Positions 43,384-55,000 of a stretch of DNA of 64,000 nt are shown in pieces. The stretch's first letter is position 1, and each line of letters opens with the position of its first letter. A program made the translations under genes and the position numbers. Source of the stretch: Cephalotus follicularis. Taxonomy: Eukaryota; Streptophyta; Magnoliopsida; Oxalidales; Cephalotaceae. The notes below the pieces were generated by a model, which did no database searches, was not told where the DNA came from, and was given only the letters and a program-made list of their open reading frames with translations. Location: positions 310,001-374,000 of the forward strand of contig BDDD01000370.1 of the NCBI GenBank assembly GCA_001972305.1, written 5' to 3'.

Positions 43384-45626
43384 TGAAATAACCGCAATTT
43401 CAATCCGTGTATATTGTGACCTTGATGAATAAAATTTGCACTTACTTGAATTTTGATGTCCAATTATTATACGGATTGTGGTTGTTAATTTAATTGAGTA
43501 AATGGACCTAAAATAACCAAAAGCAGCCATCGACAGCCGACTGGCACAGGGGAACAGCTGACTGGCTGATGCGTGGTATGACAGTCGACTGCCTGTTAGA
43601 GACAGTCGACTGGAATGGTACAGAACAGGTGTCTGTGCATGCATATGAGACAGGGCAGAGGCAAGGCATGATGGACAAGTGTTATGCGAAGTCAGCAGCT
43701 ACCATCACATGCAAAAGGAGTGCCTTGCATGTACTCTATAAACCTGCAACCTGGAATCACAGCAGAGTAGTGAGAAAAAGATAGAAAGAATGAGAGAGGA
43801 GTGAACATATGAGAGAGAGAAAAGAGAAGGCTGAGTTCATGGGAATCTGGAGAATTCTAAGGCTCTTAAGCCTTTATATCAGCTATTAGAATAGAGTGTG
43901 AGTGTTAGAAAACACTGAGGATAGAGGAGAGGCTTGCTGGAGGATTGTAGGAGTTACATTGGAGGATTTGGGGTGTTCAAAGAGACTTGAAAGCTTTGGA
44001 TGTCCCTGGTATGTCCTCAATCCAAACTCTCTACTGATGTTGATAATGTAACGAGGAGGATGTTAGATATCTTCTGTTAACATGATTAAGGTTAGCAATT
44101 TCTAGAATTGAAATGGAATTGGTAAATGGTTCAAAAAAATGGAGAGATATTGTTAATGTAAAAATGGAGACTTAATGGATTATTAAGAATTACTGCTGGA
44201 ACTTGTAATGGTAATGAGAGGATTATTGATACTTACTGGTATTAATGCATGTGTCCGTAAACATACATGTTATAGATTAAATTCTGCTGAGATTGGAAGA
44301 TGGGTTGGTGAAAAGGCCTTGGAAACTCAAAGAGAGAGATCAATCCCAATGGATCTCGGGATAGCGTTTAAGGTAGGGGTAATGACATGTTTTTGGAAGA
44401 TATATTATGCATATCATGTATGGTTATTTTCTACTTGATTACATGCACTGATTGGTTTTTGTATTAGGCATTGAAATATACAACTTGCTACTGCCTGCAT
44501 TTTCTTGGCAAAGCAGTCGACTACTCAATCTATCCAGTCGACTACTCAATCAAAACAGCCTACTGTTCTTGAGAACAGCCGACTGTCCTGGGATAAAATT
44601 CTGATATTTGTCCTGTTTGGGCCTCAATTTAAATGTAATTAACTTGGCCTCCATATGAAATTTATTGCCAATGATTTGCTACTCCTCCTATGAGAGGTAC
44701 CTACTGTTTTGTTCTCCAACTGGGAACCACTGTTATATTGATATCCTTTTCCTCCTATGAGATGTATGATTAATGAATTGTTAAATGTTTCTAAGGAAAA
44801 CAACTTTTATACTGCATACCATTGATATATGTAATATTACTACTGAATTGATTGTCTATGTTATTGCCGATTAGTCGAGTAATTGTAGACGTCACTGGCT
44901 AACGGAGGTGGTCCTATATGCCAGGAGTTGGCTAGAGTACACACCCAAACTGTTTGCAATGCAGATATTATTGTTAAACTGCCCGCTAATGCCGGTAGTA
45001 AATGTTACCTTATATATCATTTTTGGAGTGTAGGGTGATAGTTAGGTGGTGCACAGTTGGTGCTAGGAGTTAGCGACAAGTGACACCCAAACCATAGTAT
45101 GAATTGATTGTATCCTTTTGCGGTATTCTTGCATTGTATTGTCTATGGACACTAGGCATGGTTGCTTATATATTGGAATACTTGAATGTTATTTCTAAAT
45201 ATAAAATGTTATACATGTTGCATTTATATATTCCTTAGCATGCATTATCTTCCTACTTAGCCAAGTAAGGACAATGGCAAACCCCCTACAATTTTAGATT
45301 AAGCGAAGACGTTGGAGGTTGCTCCTGAAGCTTTTGGAGAGCTTCTTTCTATCTTAAGGTTGTTATTTTATGATGATGTACTGTATTTGTATTGAACGGT
45401 TCACACTCCGTGTTATTGTTGTACTTTCCTTATGTATAAGGATCATTTGTTGGATTGTGTCTACACGTACTATGGGCTGCGTGCGGATGACTTTTATTTT
45501 ATAATCCAGATATGAATGCTTCCGCTTATATTATTTGAATTGTTGAATGAGAATGCTAGATTATATTTATTTCTGATATTACCATATATGCTTGTCTATA
45601 ATGGAACTTAAGGGCGGAGTGTGACA
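43384..45626 (+). repeat. A3 5' LTR, long form (2,243 bp)
   Basis: Runs TGAAATAACCGC to GGAGTGTGACA. It has palindrome clusters at 43534-43612 and 44514-44588 and a diverged TTAGCC hairpin at 45257-45282, and it retains the 44641-45376 block that is absent from A1. The second base triplet (TGA against TGT in A1) is a small terminal change. Confidence 0.88.
43534..44588. promoter_or_regulatory. Type 1 palindrome clusters of the A3 LTR
   Basis: Outer group: CAGCCGACTG (43534), CAGCTGACTG, then perfect CAGTCGACTG at 43582-43591 and 43603-43612. Inner group: CAGTCGACTA twice, CAGCCTACTG and CAGCCGACTG (44514-44588). Confidence 0.6.
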
Positions 45627-45630
45627 AACA

Positions 45631-45642
45631 TGGTATCAAAGC
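45631..45642 (+). other. Primer binding site of A3
   Basis: TGGTATCAAAGC, one change from the tRNA-iMet complement, four bases after the LTR end. Confidence 0.88.
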
Positions 45643-45730
45643 ATATTCCATATATGCTAGCTGGAATAAGTTTCTCATAAATTGAGTGAATTGTTTCCTA
45701 ATGATTATGTCATTCCATATAGGAAACCAA

Positions 45731-46500
45731 ATGGACCTACGAAGAGGAAGAAGAGGAAGGCGTATAGCCGCTGAATGAGTCAATGCACCACCAGTGCACG
45801 AACATAATCCACCAGTGAATGAAGGAGTGAATGTTCCCCCAGTGCAAGATGAGAAGAGTAACTTTGACCGCATGGCTGACCTCTTTCAACAATAGATGCA
45901 AGTGAATGCGGCCAACATGGAACAGATTCGGAAAATGTACGAGCCTAACCGGGCCTATCACCAGGCTCCTGAAACTTGCCATACTGGTGGTTTTGGCCGA
46001 GATCTGGAGCGGTTCATGAGACAGAATCCCCCGACTTTCAATGGTGAGCTGAATGCTACTGTGGTCGAGCAGTGGATTAGAGATTTGGAGAAAATATTTG
46101 CTGCTCTGGAATGTACTGATGAGCAGAAACTCAACTTTGTTGTATACCGCTTATGGGGCGAGGCTACTTACTGGTGGGAAAGGACTGAAGCAAAATGGGA
46201 ATCTCGTGGACTTGAACGGACTTTGGACAGATTTCAGTCTGAGTTTCTTGAGGCTTATGTGCCACAGATAGAGCGTGACCGGTGAGCGGCAGAACTGATG
46301 GAGTTACGTCAAGGGGAAATGACGGTAGCTCAGTACCATACCAGATTTGTGGAGCTGGCAAGACACACGACTTATCTTGTGGAGGGTGAATCACGGATGA
46401 TCCGAAGGTTTCTAAAAGGCCTTCGACCTAACATCATATCTAAACTGTTGATGTTGCTGCTAACCTCTTTTGTAGATGTTGCTGAGAGGGCGATGATTCT
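45731..46500 (+). pseudogene. Gag of A3, interrupted by D3
   Basis: Start MDLRRGRRGRRIAAE followed by a stop near 45776; another stop lies just before MQVNAANMEQIRKMYEPNRA (45896). The core reads RFMRQNPPTFNGELNATVVE, QWIRDLEKIFAALECTDEQK and YRLWGEATYWWERTEAKWES, a stop at 46283, then MELRQGEMTVAQYHTRFVEL and RMIRRFLKGLRP. The frame is cut at AERAMIL, in the region just before the basic linker and zinc knuckle. It is very close to A1 gag; three stops but no frameshift in the core. Confidence 0.9.
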
Positions 46501-49345
46501 TGTAACACCCCCAAGCTGTGGGAGTCGCTACAGGTGCATATAACAAAACTTAACATAACTAAACATACTAGAAAAGCTCATCTTTATTAAATACGTGATG
46601 GTTTAAAGCATATCCAAAAACATACTGAAACTGATCATAAACTGAAACTTATTCATAATCCAAAAGTCATAACTGAATTTAACATATTGTTTATTAAACG
46701 GGTCCACTATGACCACATAAACTCAAAGGGATCAGCTCCTAGATGATCCTCAGACATAAGGGAGTCACTCTCATCACACATTGCCCCCGTCGCTCCTGAT
46801 AACTTGCCGCATGGAAACAAAAACGCGGCTGAGCAAACCTCAGTATGAATATAGAATGTAAAACAGTAAACGATATTTTAAAGGAAGAAGATTTCAAAAG
46901 TACTATAAAACAGAAATCTTAAGCAATAAAATAGTTTAAACATACTTTGTAAATGCCCACGGAAAACACATAAACCAAGTTCATAACTTGAAACCATAAA
47001 GTATACCTTTCCAAAACATAGGATCCATAACTAAGCACCAAAACCTATAACATATCAGAAACACATAGTAGCAAGGGGTTCGCAACACCCACATTGCCAA
47101 ATAGAATTGCAGTGTACGGCACTACACATACAATTCCCATATCATAACATAGCCCAAAACATATAACTAGGATCGATCCATACGCCTCTATCACAAATCC
47201 TATCCAAGGATATCCCAGAGAGACGCCGTAAACTAATCACACCGTTACGGGAAGTGTCATGCCCCCGTGCCAGGCCCACAGCATGCCTATGGTACCCCCA
47301 TAGGTGGTTATAAAAGCTCAGTATTTCACCATTTCAAAAATTTGATTTCATGAAAACAATTTAAAATACATGGAAAGGTTTCCCAAACATAATCACAAAT
47401 CGTTCCCGTATACTTTTATAATAAAAAAGGCAACTCTTTAATTTTCACAATAAAGAGACATTTGCATAGCATTTCACAACTGAATTCATTAAACCAGAAA
47501 ATATTCAATTCCGTAAAATATTAACTGACTTTATTTCGAGGTATGCAAATATACGTAGTTCATAAAGCCAAATATAACATATCATAAAACTGAATCCATT
47601 TCAAATAATTCAAATTTCTAAAACTGATTTTATTTCGCTAGAATCGAAGATAGTAGCAAAGAACAGAATATCCGTACATCACCTTAAAACAAAACAGATT
47701 CAATTCAGATAAAACCGAACAAAGAATCCGTATTTTATTCTCAAAACAGAGCTGAATTTGTACTCTAATAAAATCGGTAATAGTGTATCAAGGAACGAAG
47801 ATCCGTACCTTATGCGATCACAGACTAACTTACGACTATCCGGTAAACTTAATTTGCCTCACGTAGCACAATAATCTATACAGCATAACAATGTTCAAAT
47901 AAGGGTCTATAATTCATTTTGGGCATAAAACAGAATCATAATGATGTTTAAAATAGACCCGGATTCATCGGAAGAGCAAACAGATGAAAACAGAAAGTTA
48001 CAGGACAATCCAACCGACTGCTTCAGGAATCCAGTCGACTACACAACAGGGCCAGTCGACTACTCAACCTGGACTACAGGCAGTTGACTGAATCAGAGGT
48101 CCAGCCGACTACTCAACATAAGACAATCGACTATTCGCACAAGACAGTAGACTGCACAAACTAAATAGCCGACTGTTCATATGGGCAGTCGACTGCTCTG
48201 GGTGACAGAACAGCAGTTTAGTGCAGTTTTGTGCAATATAGTTTCCAAAACTCGGATTTTTCAACCCCAGAAGATTACCAACATGCAAAACAACTTTATA
48301 TGGCATGTAAAACGATGTTATAACACATAATTTGACAGGAACATATTGACATCGAATTTATTTAAGATGACAGAAAACTTATACCCTGCATATCTCTTCC
48401 TAATCACTTTTCTGCATAATTGCCATATTCAAATTATAAGACAAGATTACATAACACATATGAAATGACAATAGGCTTGCTAACCAACTCAGAAAGTGAT
48501 TGATAGAATATGGAAGGCAGGAACCAAAACTGAATTAAAGAAAAACTAGCAGCCTATAACATAAGAATTCGATAGACAATACATATAGCCAATCACCATG
48601 ACATAACAACGTAAGGAAACCAACCTGATTATGGCAAGACCAGTTGGAGAGAGACCAATTCAGAAGTCACAGTAGCTGCTCAAAACGAAATGAAAGGAAA
48701 GAAAATAATGAACTCAAAGCCTGCCCACCATACAAGACAATGTAACCATGATTCCTACAATTAATCCATGGAGAGACAAACCTTATTGTTGAAGCCAGAG
48801 ACACAGGAAACGTAGCACACTCACAATGACAGGTTTGACATCAACACAGAAGGTGAAGGAATGGTTGACACAATGGCGTTTGCATACTTATATAGCAATT
48901 TAGGGGACCAATCGGGTAGGATAGGGTTTTAGGAAACAAAATCTGTTCAGATATTGAAGGGGTGAAGATTTTTCGGGAGAAAGAAAGGAAAGAGATAGAG
49001 TTGTGCGGGAGAGGGAGATTGGAGAGAGAGATACGGGTGAGAGAGAGTTTGAGAGGGAGAAGGAAAGTAAAATAAGATAAAAGATTTTGTTTTAAATGCA
49101 AATTTTGAAAACATAATTAATAAAATCAATTTGTAAGTATAAGATTATAATTTTGTATTTATAAAATCGGTTTGTAATAATAATAAGACTAAACTTTACC
49201 AACCAAAAAGTCCATTCTAACATGCCCAAATCTAAGGCTGGTATCAATCAGCCCAAAAACATAAACCCAACATAAAACATACAAATACTTAAACGGATCA
49301 GATAAAACCCGTAAGAAAATACGTACAGGCAAGCAGGGTATTACA
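46501..49345 (-). repeat. D3 3' LTR, long form (2,845 bp)
   Basis: The minus strand runs from TGTAATACCCTG (49345) to GGGGGTGTTACA (46501). It contains the D hairpin CCTATGG/CCATAGG (47286-47304), a type 1 palindrome cluster (48012-48196) and an AG-rich stretch near 48955-49070. Compared with the 5' LTR at 63840 it retains 46590-47549, a block missing there. Confidence 0.9.
48012..48196. promoter_or_regulatory. Type 1 palindrome cluster of the D3 LTR
   Basis: Nine or ten copies: CAACCGACTG, CCAGTCGACTA (twice), CAGTTGACTG, CAGCCGACTA, CAATCGACTA, CAGTAGACTG, TAGCCGACTG and a perfect CAGTCGACTG at 48186-48195. It is the same motif type as family A LTRs, in a D LTR backbone. Confidence 0.6.
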
Positions 49346-49474
49346 TCCACCCACCCTAAAAAGAAGATTTCGTCCCGAAATCTTAACATACACATACCTT
49401 AAACGAACAAACGAGGGTATCGTTCCCGAATGTGCTCCTCCATCTCCCAAGTAGCCTCACATTCGGGATGCTTC
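49346..49474 (-). pseudogene. D3 chromodomain end, hairpin and polypurine tract
   Basis: The minus strand shows the last 25 codons of the chromodomain, including EATWEMEEHIRERYPRLFV with TAA at 49401-49399. The hairpin AAGATTTCG-GGA-CGAAATCTT (49384-49364), a perfect 9-bp stem, follows. The purine-rich AGGGTGGGTGGA (49357-49346) touches the LTR start. The codons upstream of 49474 are found at 59250 downward. The same segment is duplicated at 50359-50487. Confidence 0.88.
49470..49474. other. Target site duplication of B2, left
   Basis: GCTTC directly before the LTR start TGTAACGCCC at 49475. The matching copy follows the 3' LTR at 59245-59249. Confidence 0.9.
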
Positions 49475-49968
49475 TGTAACGCCCGGTGATTTCCTGAATG
49501 TAATATTTCAATTTATGATGTAATCCTAAACTTGATTTTATGAGAATGATGAGTTTTTAAACTCAAAGGATGCTTGCAAACCCTAATTATGGTCTTGGAA
49601 ATGGAATGTGTATGTCAAAGCTTGAAACGACGCTGTTTTGGGATAAAGACATCGTCGTCTTTATAAAGACGTCGACGCCTATTGGAACTGAGGAACACGT
49701 GAATGCATGGGCATGCACGTCGACATTTCGGGAAGGCATCGACACCTTCTTACAAAAGGAGAAAAGACATCGACGTCTAAGGAAAGACGTCGACGCCTTT
49801 GTAAAGAACATCTATCATGCCTTTTTGCTGGCAGAGTAACATGCAATGGGATCTTTGGGGGTTTTACCAAATGCCTTTTTGAGTGCCTTGTGACGTGTTG
49901 AGCATGTCGGTGTGTTGCCAGGAATGCTTAAACATGCTCCTCACATGGAACATGCAAGGAATATACAT

Positions 49969-50981
49969 GAAGGGGTGAAGATTTTTCGGGAGAAAGAAAG
50001 GAAAGAGATAGAGTTGTGCGGGAGAGGGAGATTGGAGAGAGAGATACGGGTGAGAGAGAGTTTGAGAGGGAGAAGGAAAGTAAAATAAGATAAAAGATTT
50101 TGTTTTAAATGCAAATTTTGAAAACATAATTAATAAAATCAATTTGTAAGTATAAGATTATAATTTTGTATTTATAAAATCGGTTTGTAATAATAATAAG
50201 ACTAAACTTTACCAACCAAAAAGTCCATTCTAACATGCCCAAATCTAAGGCTGGTATCAATCAGCCCAAAAACATAAACCCAACATAAAACATACAAATA
50301 CTTAAACGGATCAGATAAAACCCGTAAGAAAATACGTACAGGCAAGCAGGGTATTACATCCACCCACCCTAAAAAGAAGATTTCGTCCCGAAATCTTAAC
50401 ATACACATACCTTAAACGAACAAACGAGGGTATCGTTCCCGAATGTGCTCCTCCATCTCCCAAGTAGCCTCACATTCGGGATGCTTCTGTAACGCCCGGT
50501 GATTTCCTGAATGTAATATTTCAATTTATGATGTAATCCTAAACTTGATTTTATGAGAATGATGAGTTTTTAAACTCAAAGGATGCTTGCAAACCCTAAT
50601 TATGGTCTTGGAAATGGAATGTGTATGTCAAAGCTTGAAACGACGCTGTTTTGGGATAAAGACATCGACGTCTTTATAAAGACGTCGACGCCTATTGGAA
50701 CAGAGGAACACGTGAATGCATGGGCATGCACGTCGACATTTCGGGAAGGCATCGACACCTTCTTACAAAAGGAGAAAAGACATCGACGTCTAAGGAAAGA
50801 CGTCGACGCCTTTGTAAAGAACATCTATCATGCATTTTAGCTGGCAGAGTAACATGCAATGGGATCTTTAGGGGATTTACCAAAAGCCTTTTTGAGTGCC
50901 TTGTGACGTGTTGAGCATGTCGGTGTGTTGCCAGGAATGCTTAAACATGCTCCTCACATGGAACATGCAAGGAATATACAT
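49969..50981. repeat. 1,013-bp tandem duplication, copy 2
   Basis: Direct repeat of 48956-49968. Scattered substitutions separate the copies, for example CATCGTCGTC (49651) against CATCGACGTC (50664). The join GGAATATACAT/GAAGGGG has only one or two bases of microhomology. Confidence 0.93.
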
Positions 50982-52367
50982 CCTAACATGCAACCTGCAA
51001 AAGAAAGAAGGTTAAAGAAAACAAAAGAAATGCAGAAACCTGGAAAGTGGGAGAGAGCACGAGGGTGGCCTATTAAATGTCAGAAGAAGGACGTTTGGGG
51101 GGAGCCATCTGCATAAGGATAACCCTCCCCACTTCTCTCAATCGTTTTAAAACACTAAAGGAAAGAAAGGAAAGAAAACAATGAGTGTGAGAGTCACCAT
51201 TGTTGAGTTTGATTAGAGCTAAAGATTGGAGCTCGTGGGCAGCAGCTGCTAAGGGGATCTTGGAGCTACTGGTAGCCTGAACTTGGGAACTCAAAGAGGT
51301 GGACCTTCCAGTTCCTAACTTGGTACAATAAGGTAGGGGAAAGCCATACTGTAATTTCGAGTTTGATATTCATGCATGGTCTATGATTTTGGATGTATAA
51401 AATGCATGATTCTCGAAATGATATTGTTACTGGACTGATGCCATAATATGTTAGATATGTTCTGAGTATCTGCATGTTGGTTTCTTGCCATGAATACCTG
51501 TTACTATTCATGGTTATGGGATTATTTGGCCACTGTTTGTTAAGTCGTGAGGAAGAAGACGACTACTGTTGGAAAAGACATCGACGAGTTTTAAATAAAC
51601 ATCGATGTCTTTTTAATTTTGCCTTGTCACTGGTTGAAAGGGATCGACGTCTATGGAAAGGCATCGACGCCCTAGGCTACCTGCCTGGATTTTGACGTGA
51701 AAGACGTCAACGCCTAAGGTTCCTACCTTAAGACGTCGACGCCATGAACAATACGCTGTCGTTTTAAGGTTCCAGACCTTGAGCGTCGATGCGTAAGAAA
51801 TGGACATCGACGCCTTCTGTGGAAAAACGCGCTTACACTGAGACTTGGACATCGACGCCTGATGGAAAAGACATCGACGCCTTTTGGAAAGACATCTACA
51901 TCTTTGTTACTTTTTGGGGTTTTCTTCATCTAACGATACGAAACGATCCCGATTCCTGTTAGGGTGAATTTCAGCATCTGTATGCATTGCACATATACTG
52001 TTTTACTGCCTGTTTGTACTGTTTGTACTTGAATTATGATTTCCAATGTGTTATTCCTTAGAAATGCATATGTGAACTGAAACTGCTATTTTGAGTATGA
52101 ATGAATATTGATATCGTATTTTCAAATATCTTGGGAAGCGATTTCCATTACTGTACGGTTTAAAAGTATTTTCTACTGAAAAGACCTATTTTTCAAATGT
52201 TGTCACTTTTAGAAACATTTTGGAAAACAACTGCCTGTTGTCGATCTAAACGATCATTACTGTTTACTGTACTGTTACTGTTTAAATTCACTGTTGCATG
52301 AACTGTATTTCATGTTAATTGCCTTTACCGCCTTAAATGTTGCGTTTCTCTGGAACGGGGTGTGACA
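50488..52367 (+). repeat. B2 5' LTR, short form (1,880 bp)
   Basis: TGTAACGCCC to GGGGTGTGACA. It lacks the block equivalent to about 58319-59160 of the 3' LTR: TTAAATTCACTGTT joins GCATGAACTG near 52292. The lost block contains the TTAGCC hairpin. Type 2 palindrome clusters lie at 50659-50816 and 51573-51905. Confidence 0.9.
51573..51905. promoter_or_regulatory. Type 2 palindrome cluster, inner, B2 5' LTR
   Basis: About eleven copies, including AAAGACATCGACGAGTTT, GGGATCGACGTCT, AAGACGTCGACGCC, GAGCGTCGATGCG and AAAGACATCGACGCCTTT. The equivalent 3' LTR cluster is 57609-57934, where the first copy reads AAAGACATCGACGTCTTT. Confidence 0.6.
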
Positions 52368-52371
52368 ACAG

Positions 52372-52383
52372 TGGTATCAGAGC
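52372..52383 (+). other. Primer binding site of B2
   Basis: TGGTATCAGAGC, a perfect tRNA-iMet PBS, four bases after the LTR end. Confidence 0.93.
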
Positions 52384-52481
52384 ATATTCCATACATGCTT
52401 AGCTAGGATACTTTCCTTGGCAATTAATGAATTGTTTTCCTAAAGTCGTGACTGACCGTCAATCTTCTTATAGGAAAACTG

Positions 52482-53520
52482 GACCGAAGGAGAACTCGTG
52501 CTAGGGCTAGAGCCGTTGGAGCTAATGCCAAGGACGAAGCTAATGTTCCGCAAGGGATGGATATTCCCCAGGATGACAGAGATCCGATGACTCGTATCGC
52601 AGACTATTTCTAGCAGCAGATGGCCTTTAACAGGGCTAGTGCGGAAGAGATGCGCCAGTACCATGCGCAAGCTCGACCGCAACATGGGGCTCCCGACCAC
52701 TTCTCGAGAGAGGATAGTTTTGGGAGAGATATCGAGAAGTTCATGAGGCTGAATCCACCCATCTTCAAGGGGGAACTGGATGCTACGATTGCTGAGAGAT
52801 GGCTGCAAGACCTGGAGAAGATTTTTTAGGTGATGAACTGTACTGATGCTCAGAAGTTGAGATTTGCTGTGTACCGCCTATGGGGTGAGGCCACTCATTG
52901 GTGGGAAATGGTTAGAGCAAAGTGGGAATCACAGGGACTGGACAACACTTGGGACCAATTCCAGACAGAGTTCCTGGAGACATATGTTCCATGCATTGAG
53001 TAAGAGCGGCGAGAGACTGAGCTCTTGGAGTTACGACAGGGAGAGATGACTGTTGCTGAATATCAGCAAAGTTCATGGAGTTGGCCATACATTCACCGTA
53101 TCTGGTAGTTGATGATGCAAAGAAGATACGGAGGTTCTTGAGAGGGTTGCGACCGGATCTTCGGTCGAGGATTAGAGCCATGGAGCTGAGGACTTATGTA
53201 GAAGTTGCTCAGAAAGCTAGACTGCTGGAGACGATATCTAGTGAGGACCGGGCAGAGAGAGCTCGCGCAAAGGAGAGTAAGCAGAGTCCTACATAGTCTC
53301 GACCGGCATCATCGAAGTGGTAAGATGGTGGTTCTCCGACGAAGTCGTCGAAGAACAAGTCTCAGCAGACGGCTTCTCGGGGTGCTCCCAGCCAGGGGAG
53401 TAATGCCAGATCTGGAGTATGTTTTTACTGTGGTCGTACCGGCCACCAACAGAAAGATTGTTGGAGGTTCAATGGCTGGTGTTTGAGGTACGGGGCACCG
53501 GGTCATTCGGTGAAGGACTG
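52482..53520 (+). pseudogene. Gag of B2
   Basis: By alignment with A3 the native start would be at about 52479, but it reads CTG instead of ATG. Codons LDRRRTRARARAVGANAKDE follow. Stops occur at 52611, 52828 and 53001 and a small frameshift near 53060. The core reads KFMRLNPPIFKGELDATIAE, RWLQDLEKIF and YRLWGEATHWWEMVRAKWES. After the shift come MELAIHSPYLVVDDAKKIRR and a basic linker with two more stops. Both zinc knuckles are legible: CFYCGRTGHQQKDC, and CLRYGAPGHSVKDC, in which one Cys is Tyr. Confidence 0.88.
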
Positions 53521-54387
53521 CCCGAAGAGTTCTGCTACAGTGCCTACTGGGCCGGGGAGCAGTAGTGGTGCGGTTGCGGGACCATCACATAGGAGAGATA
53601 CCGGCAAGGGCATCACAAAAGGTAGAGTTTTTGTACTTGCTCAGACTATGGTTCCAGAGTCGACTTCTGTGGTTGGAGGTACTCTGTATGTATATGGTTA
53701 TTGTGCTAGAGTACTATTGGACTCTAGAGCATCGCATTCATTTATATATGCACTTTTTGCATCTTGTTTAGAGGTTACCCCTAACTGCTTGTCTTATACA
53801 CTTGATGTGAGTACACCGACTGGGACTTCTATGTATACTAACTCGGTATATAGGAGTTGTGAGATGTCTATGGCAGGCATTCCTTTATATGCAGATCTGA
53901 TTGTACTGCCTATCCGTGACTTCGATGTGATATTGGGGATGGATTGGCTATCGGCGCACCGTGCTAGTATGGATTGTTACCATAAGACTGTGGATTTCTG
54001 TCTGCCCGGCGGAATGGCTTTTCAGTTCAAAGGAGACAAGGGATTTTCAACACCGATCATATCTTTTATCCGAGCATCGAGATACCTGGGTAAGGGATGC
54101 GAAGGATATTTGGCTTATGTTATTGATCAAAGGAAGGAGAAAGGCTTGAGCTTGGAGGAGATTCCAGTTGTGTGCGAATTTTCGGATGTGTTTCCTAATG
54201 ACTTGGGATCCTTACCGCCCAAGAGGAGTATGGAGTTCGTTATTGATATTGTCCCTGGAACGGCTCCTATCTCTAAATCACCCTATCGAATGGCTTCGGC
54301 TGAGTTGCGAGAGCTGAAGCTACAGTTACAAGACCTGATTGATAAGGGTTTTGTAAGACCCAGTGTTTCTCCATGGGGTGCACCGGT
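53521..54387 (+). pseudogene. Protease of B2, active-site Gly replaced
   Basis: The frame 53483-54460 covers the second zinc knuckle, a Ser/Gly linker, KGRVFVLAQTMVPE and the protease. The active site reads LLDSRASHSFI, where B1 has LMDSGASHSFI; the Gly of the DSG triad is Arg, which should abolish activity. RDFDVILGMDWLSAHRASMD and FVIDIVPGTAPISKSPYRMA follow. The first reverse transcriptase block, SVSPWGAPV, ends at 54387, where the deletion begins; the frame then runs out of phase to a stop at 54460. Confidence 0.9.
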
Positions 54388-55000
54388 GGGAAGTGCGCAG
54401 TTTCCTTGGTTTGGCGGGATATTACCGGAGGTTTATCCAAAAATTTTCACGGATAGCTGAACCTTTGACCAGACTGACCCAGAAGAAGACTCTTTTTGTC
54501 TGGTACGATGACTGTGAGGCTAGTTTTTATGAGCTGAAGGACTAGTTAGTTTGCGCTCCTATCTTGGCATTACCTGAGGGTAATGAAGGCTTTGCAGTAT
54601 ACAGTGATGCATCGGGTAAAGGCTTGGGCTGTGTGTTGATGCAGCGAGGCCGAGTGATTGCATATGCCTTGAGGAAGCTCAAGCCGTATGAAGAAAAATA
54701 CCCAACTCATGACCTTGAGCTGGCAGCTATTATCTTCGCCCTCCAGAAGTGGAGACACTACCTTTATGGGGAGCAGTTTGAAATCTTTACCGATCACAAA
54801 AGCTTGAGGTATCTGTTTTGTCAAGATACACTGAACATGAGGCAGCGCAAATGGGTGGAATTTTTCAATGATTATGACTGCAGCGTACAGTATGACCCAG
54901 GAAAAGCGAATGTGGTCGCCGATGCCTTGAGCCGCAAGGCTATGCTTGCTAGTACCATGGTGTCGCAATGGAAGATGTTGGAAGACTTCCGAGAATGGTC
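54388..55000 (+). pseudogene. RNase H of B2, joined to the first RT codons
   Basis: The sequence resumes at [20 protein letters not shown], the connection after reverse transcriptase, so the palm domain with its YxDD motif, roughly 550-600 bases, is missing. RNase H follows: [48 protein letters not shown] and [11 protein letters not shown]. One stop separates ELKD from LVCAPILALP near 54543; from 54564 to 55796 the frame is open for 410 codons into integrase. RNase H would remove RNA from the RNA/DNA hybrid. Confidence 0.9.

Larger units (their letters stand above)
43384..46500 (+). mobile_element. A3: family A element, LTR and Gag, interrupted by D3
   Basis: LTR 43384-45626, PBS 45631-45642, gag from 45731, all on the + strand. 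At 46500/46501 the gag frame meets the D3 LTR terminus. The distal part of A3 must lie beyond the right edge of the window, past the 5' LTR of D3. It is the outermost and therefore oldest member of the right-hand nest. Confidence 0.88.
46501..49474 (-). mobile_element. D3, distal part: chromodomain end and 3' LTR
   Basis: On the minus strand it holds the last chromodomain codons (49474-49399), the pre-PPT hairpin, the polypurine tract and the 3' LTR (49345-46501). It continues without loss at 59245, where the proximal D3 part ends in the same codon region; the two parts are separated by B2 and share the 5-bp duplication GCTTC. Confidence 0.92.
48956..49968. repeat. 1,013-bp tandem duplication, copy 1
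   Basis: Contains the outer part of the D3 LTR, the D3 3' internal end, the TSD and the first 494 bases of the B2 LTR. Copy 2 begins at 49969 with GAAGGGGTGAAG. Confidence 0.93.

Noticed and set aside
43384-43389. Target site duplications for A1, A3, B1, D2 and X
   Set aside because: In each case one terminus is missing or outside the window, so no pair of flanks can be compared.
46590-47549. The block missing from 5' LTRs interpreted as a retained or removed intron
   Set aside because: In A1, B2 and D3 the breakpoints are not GT-AG and show 1-2 bases of microhomology. Reverse transcription of a spliced RNA would also normally give the same form in both LTRs.
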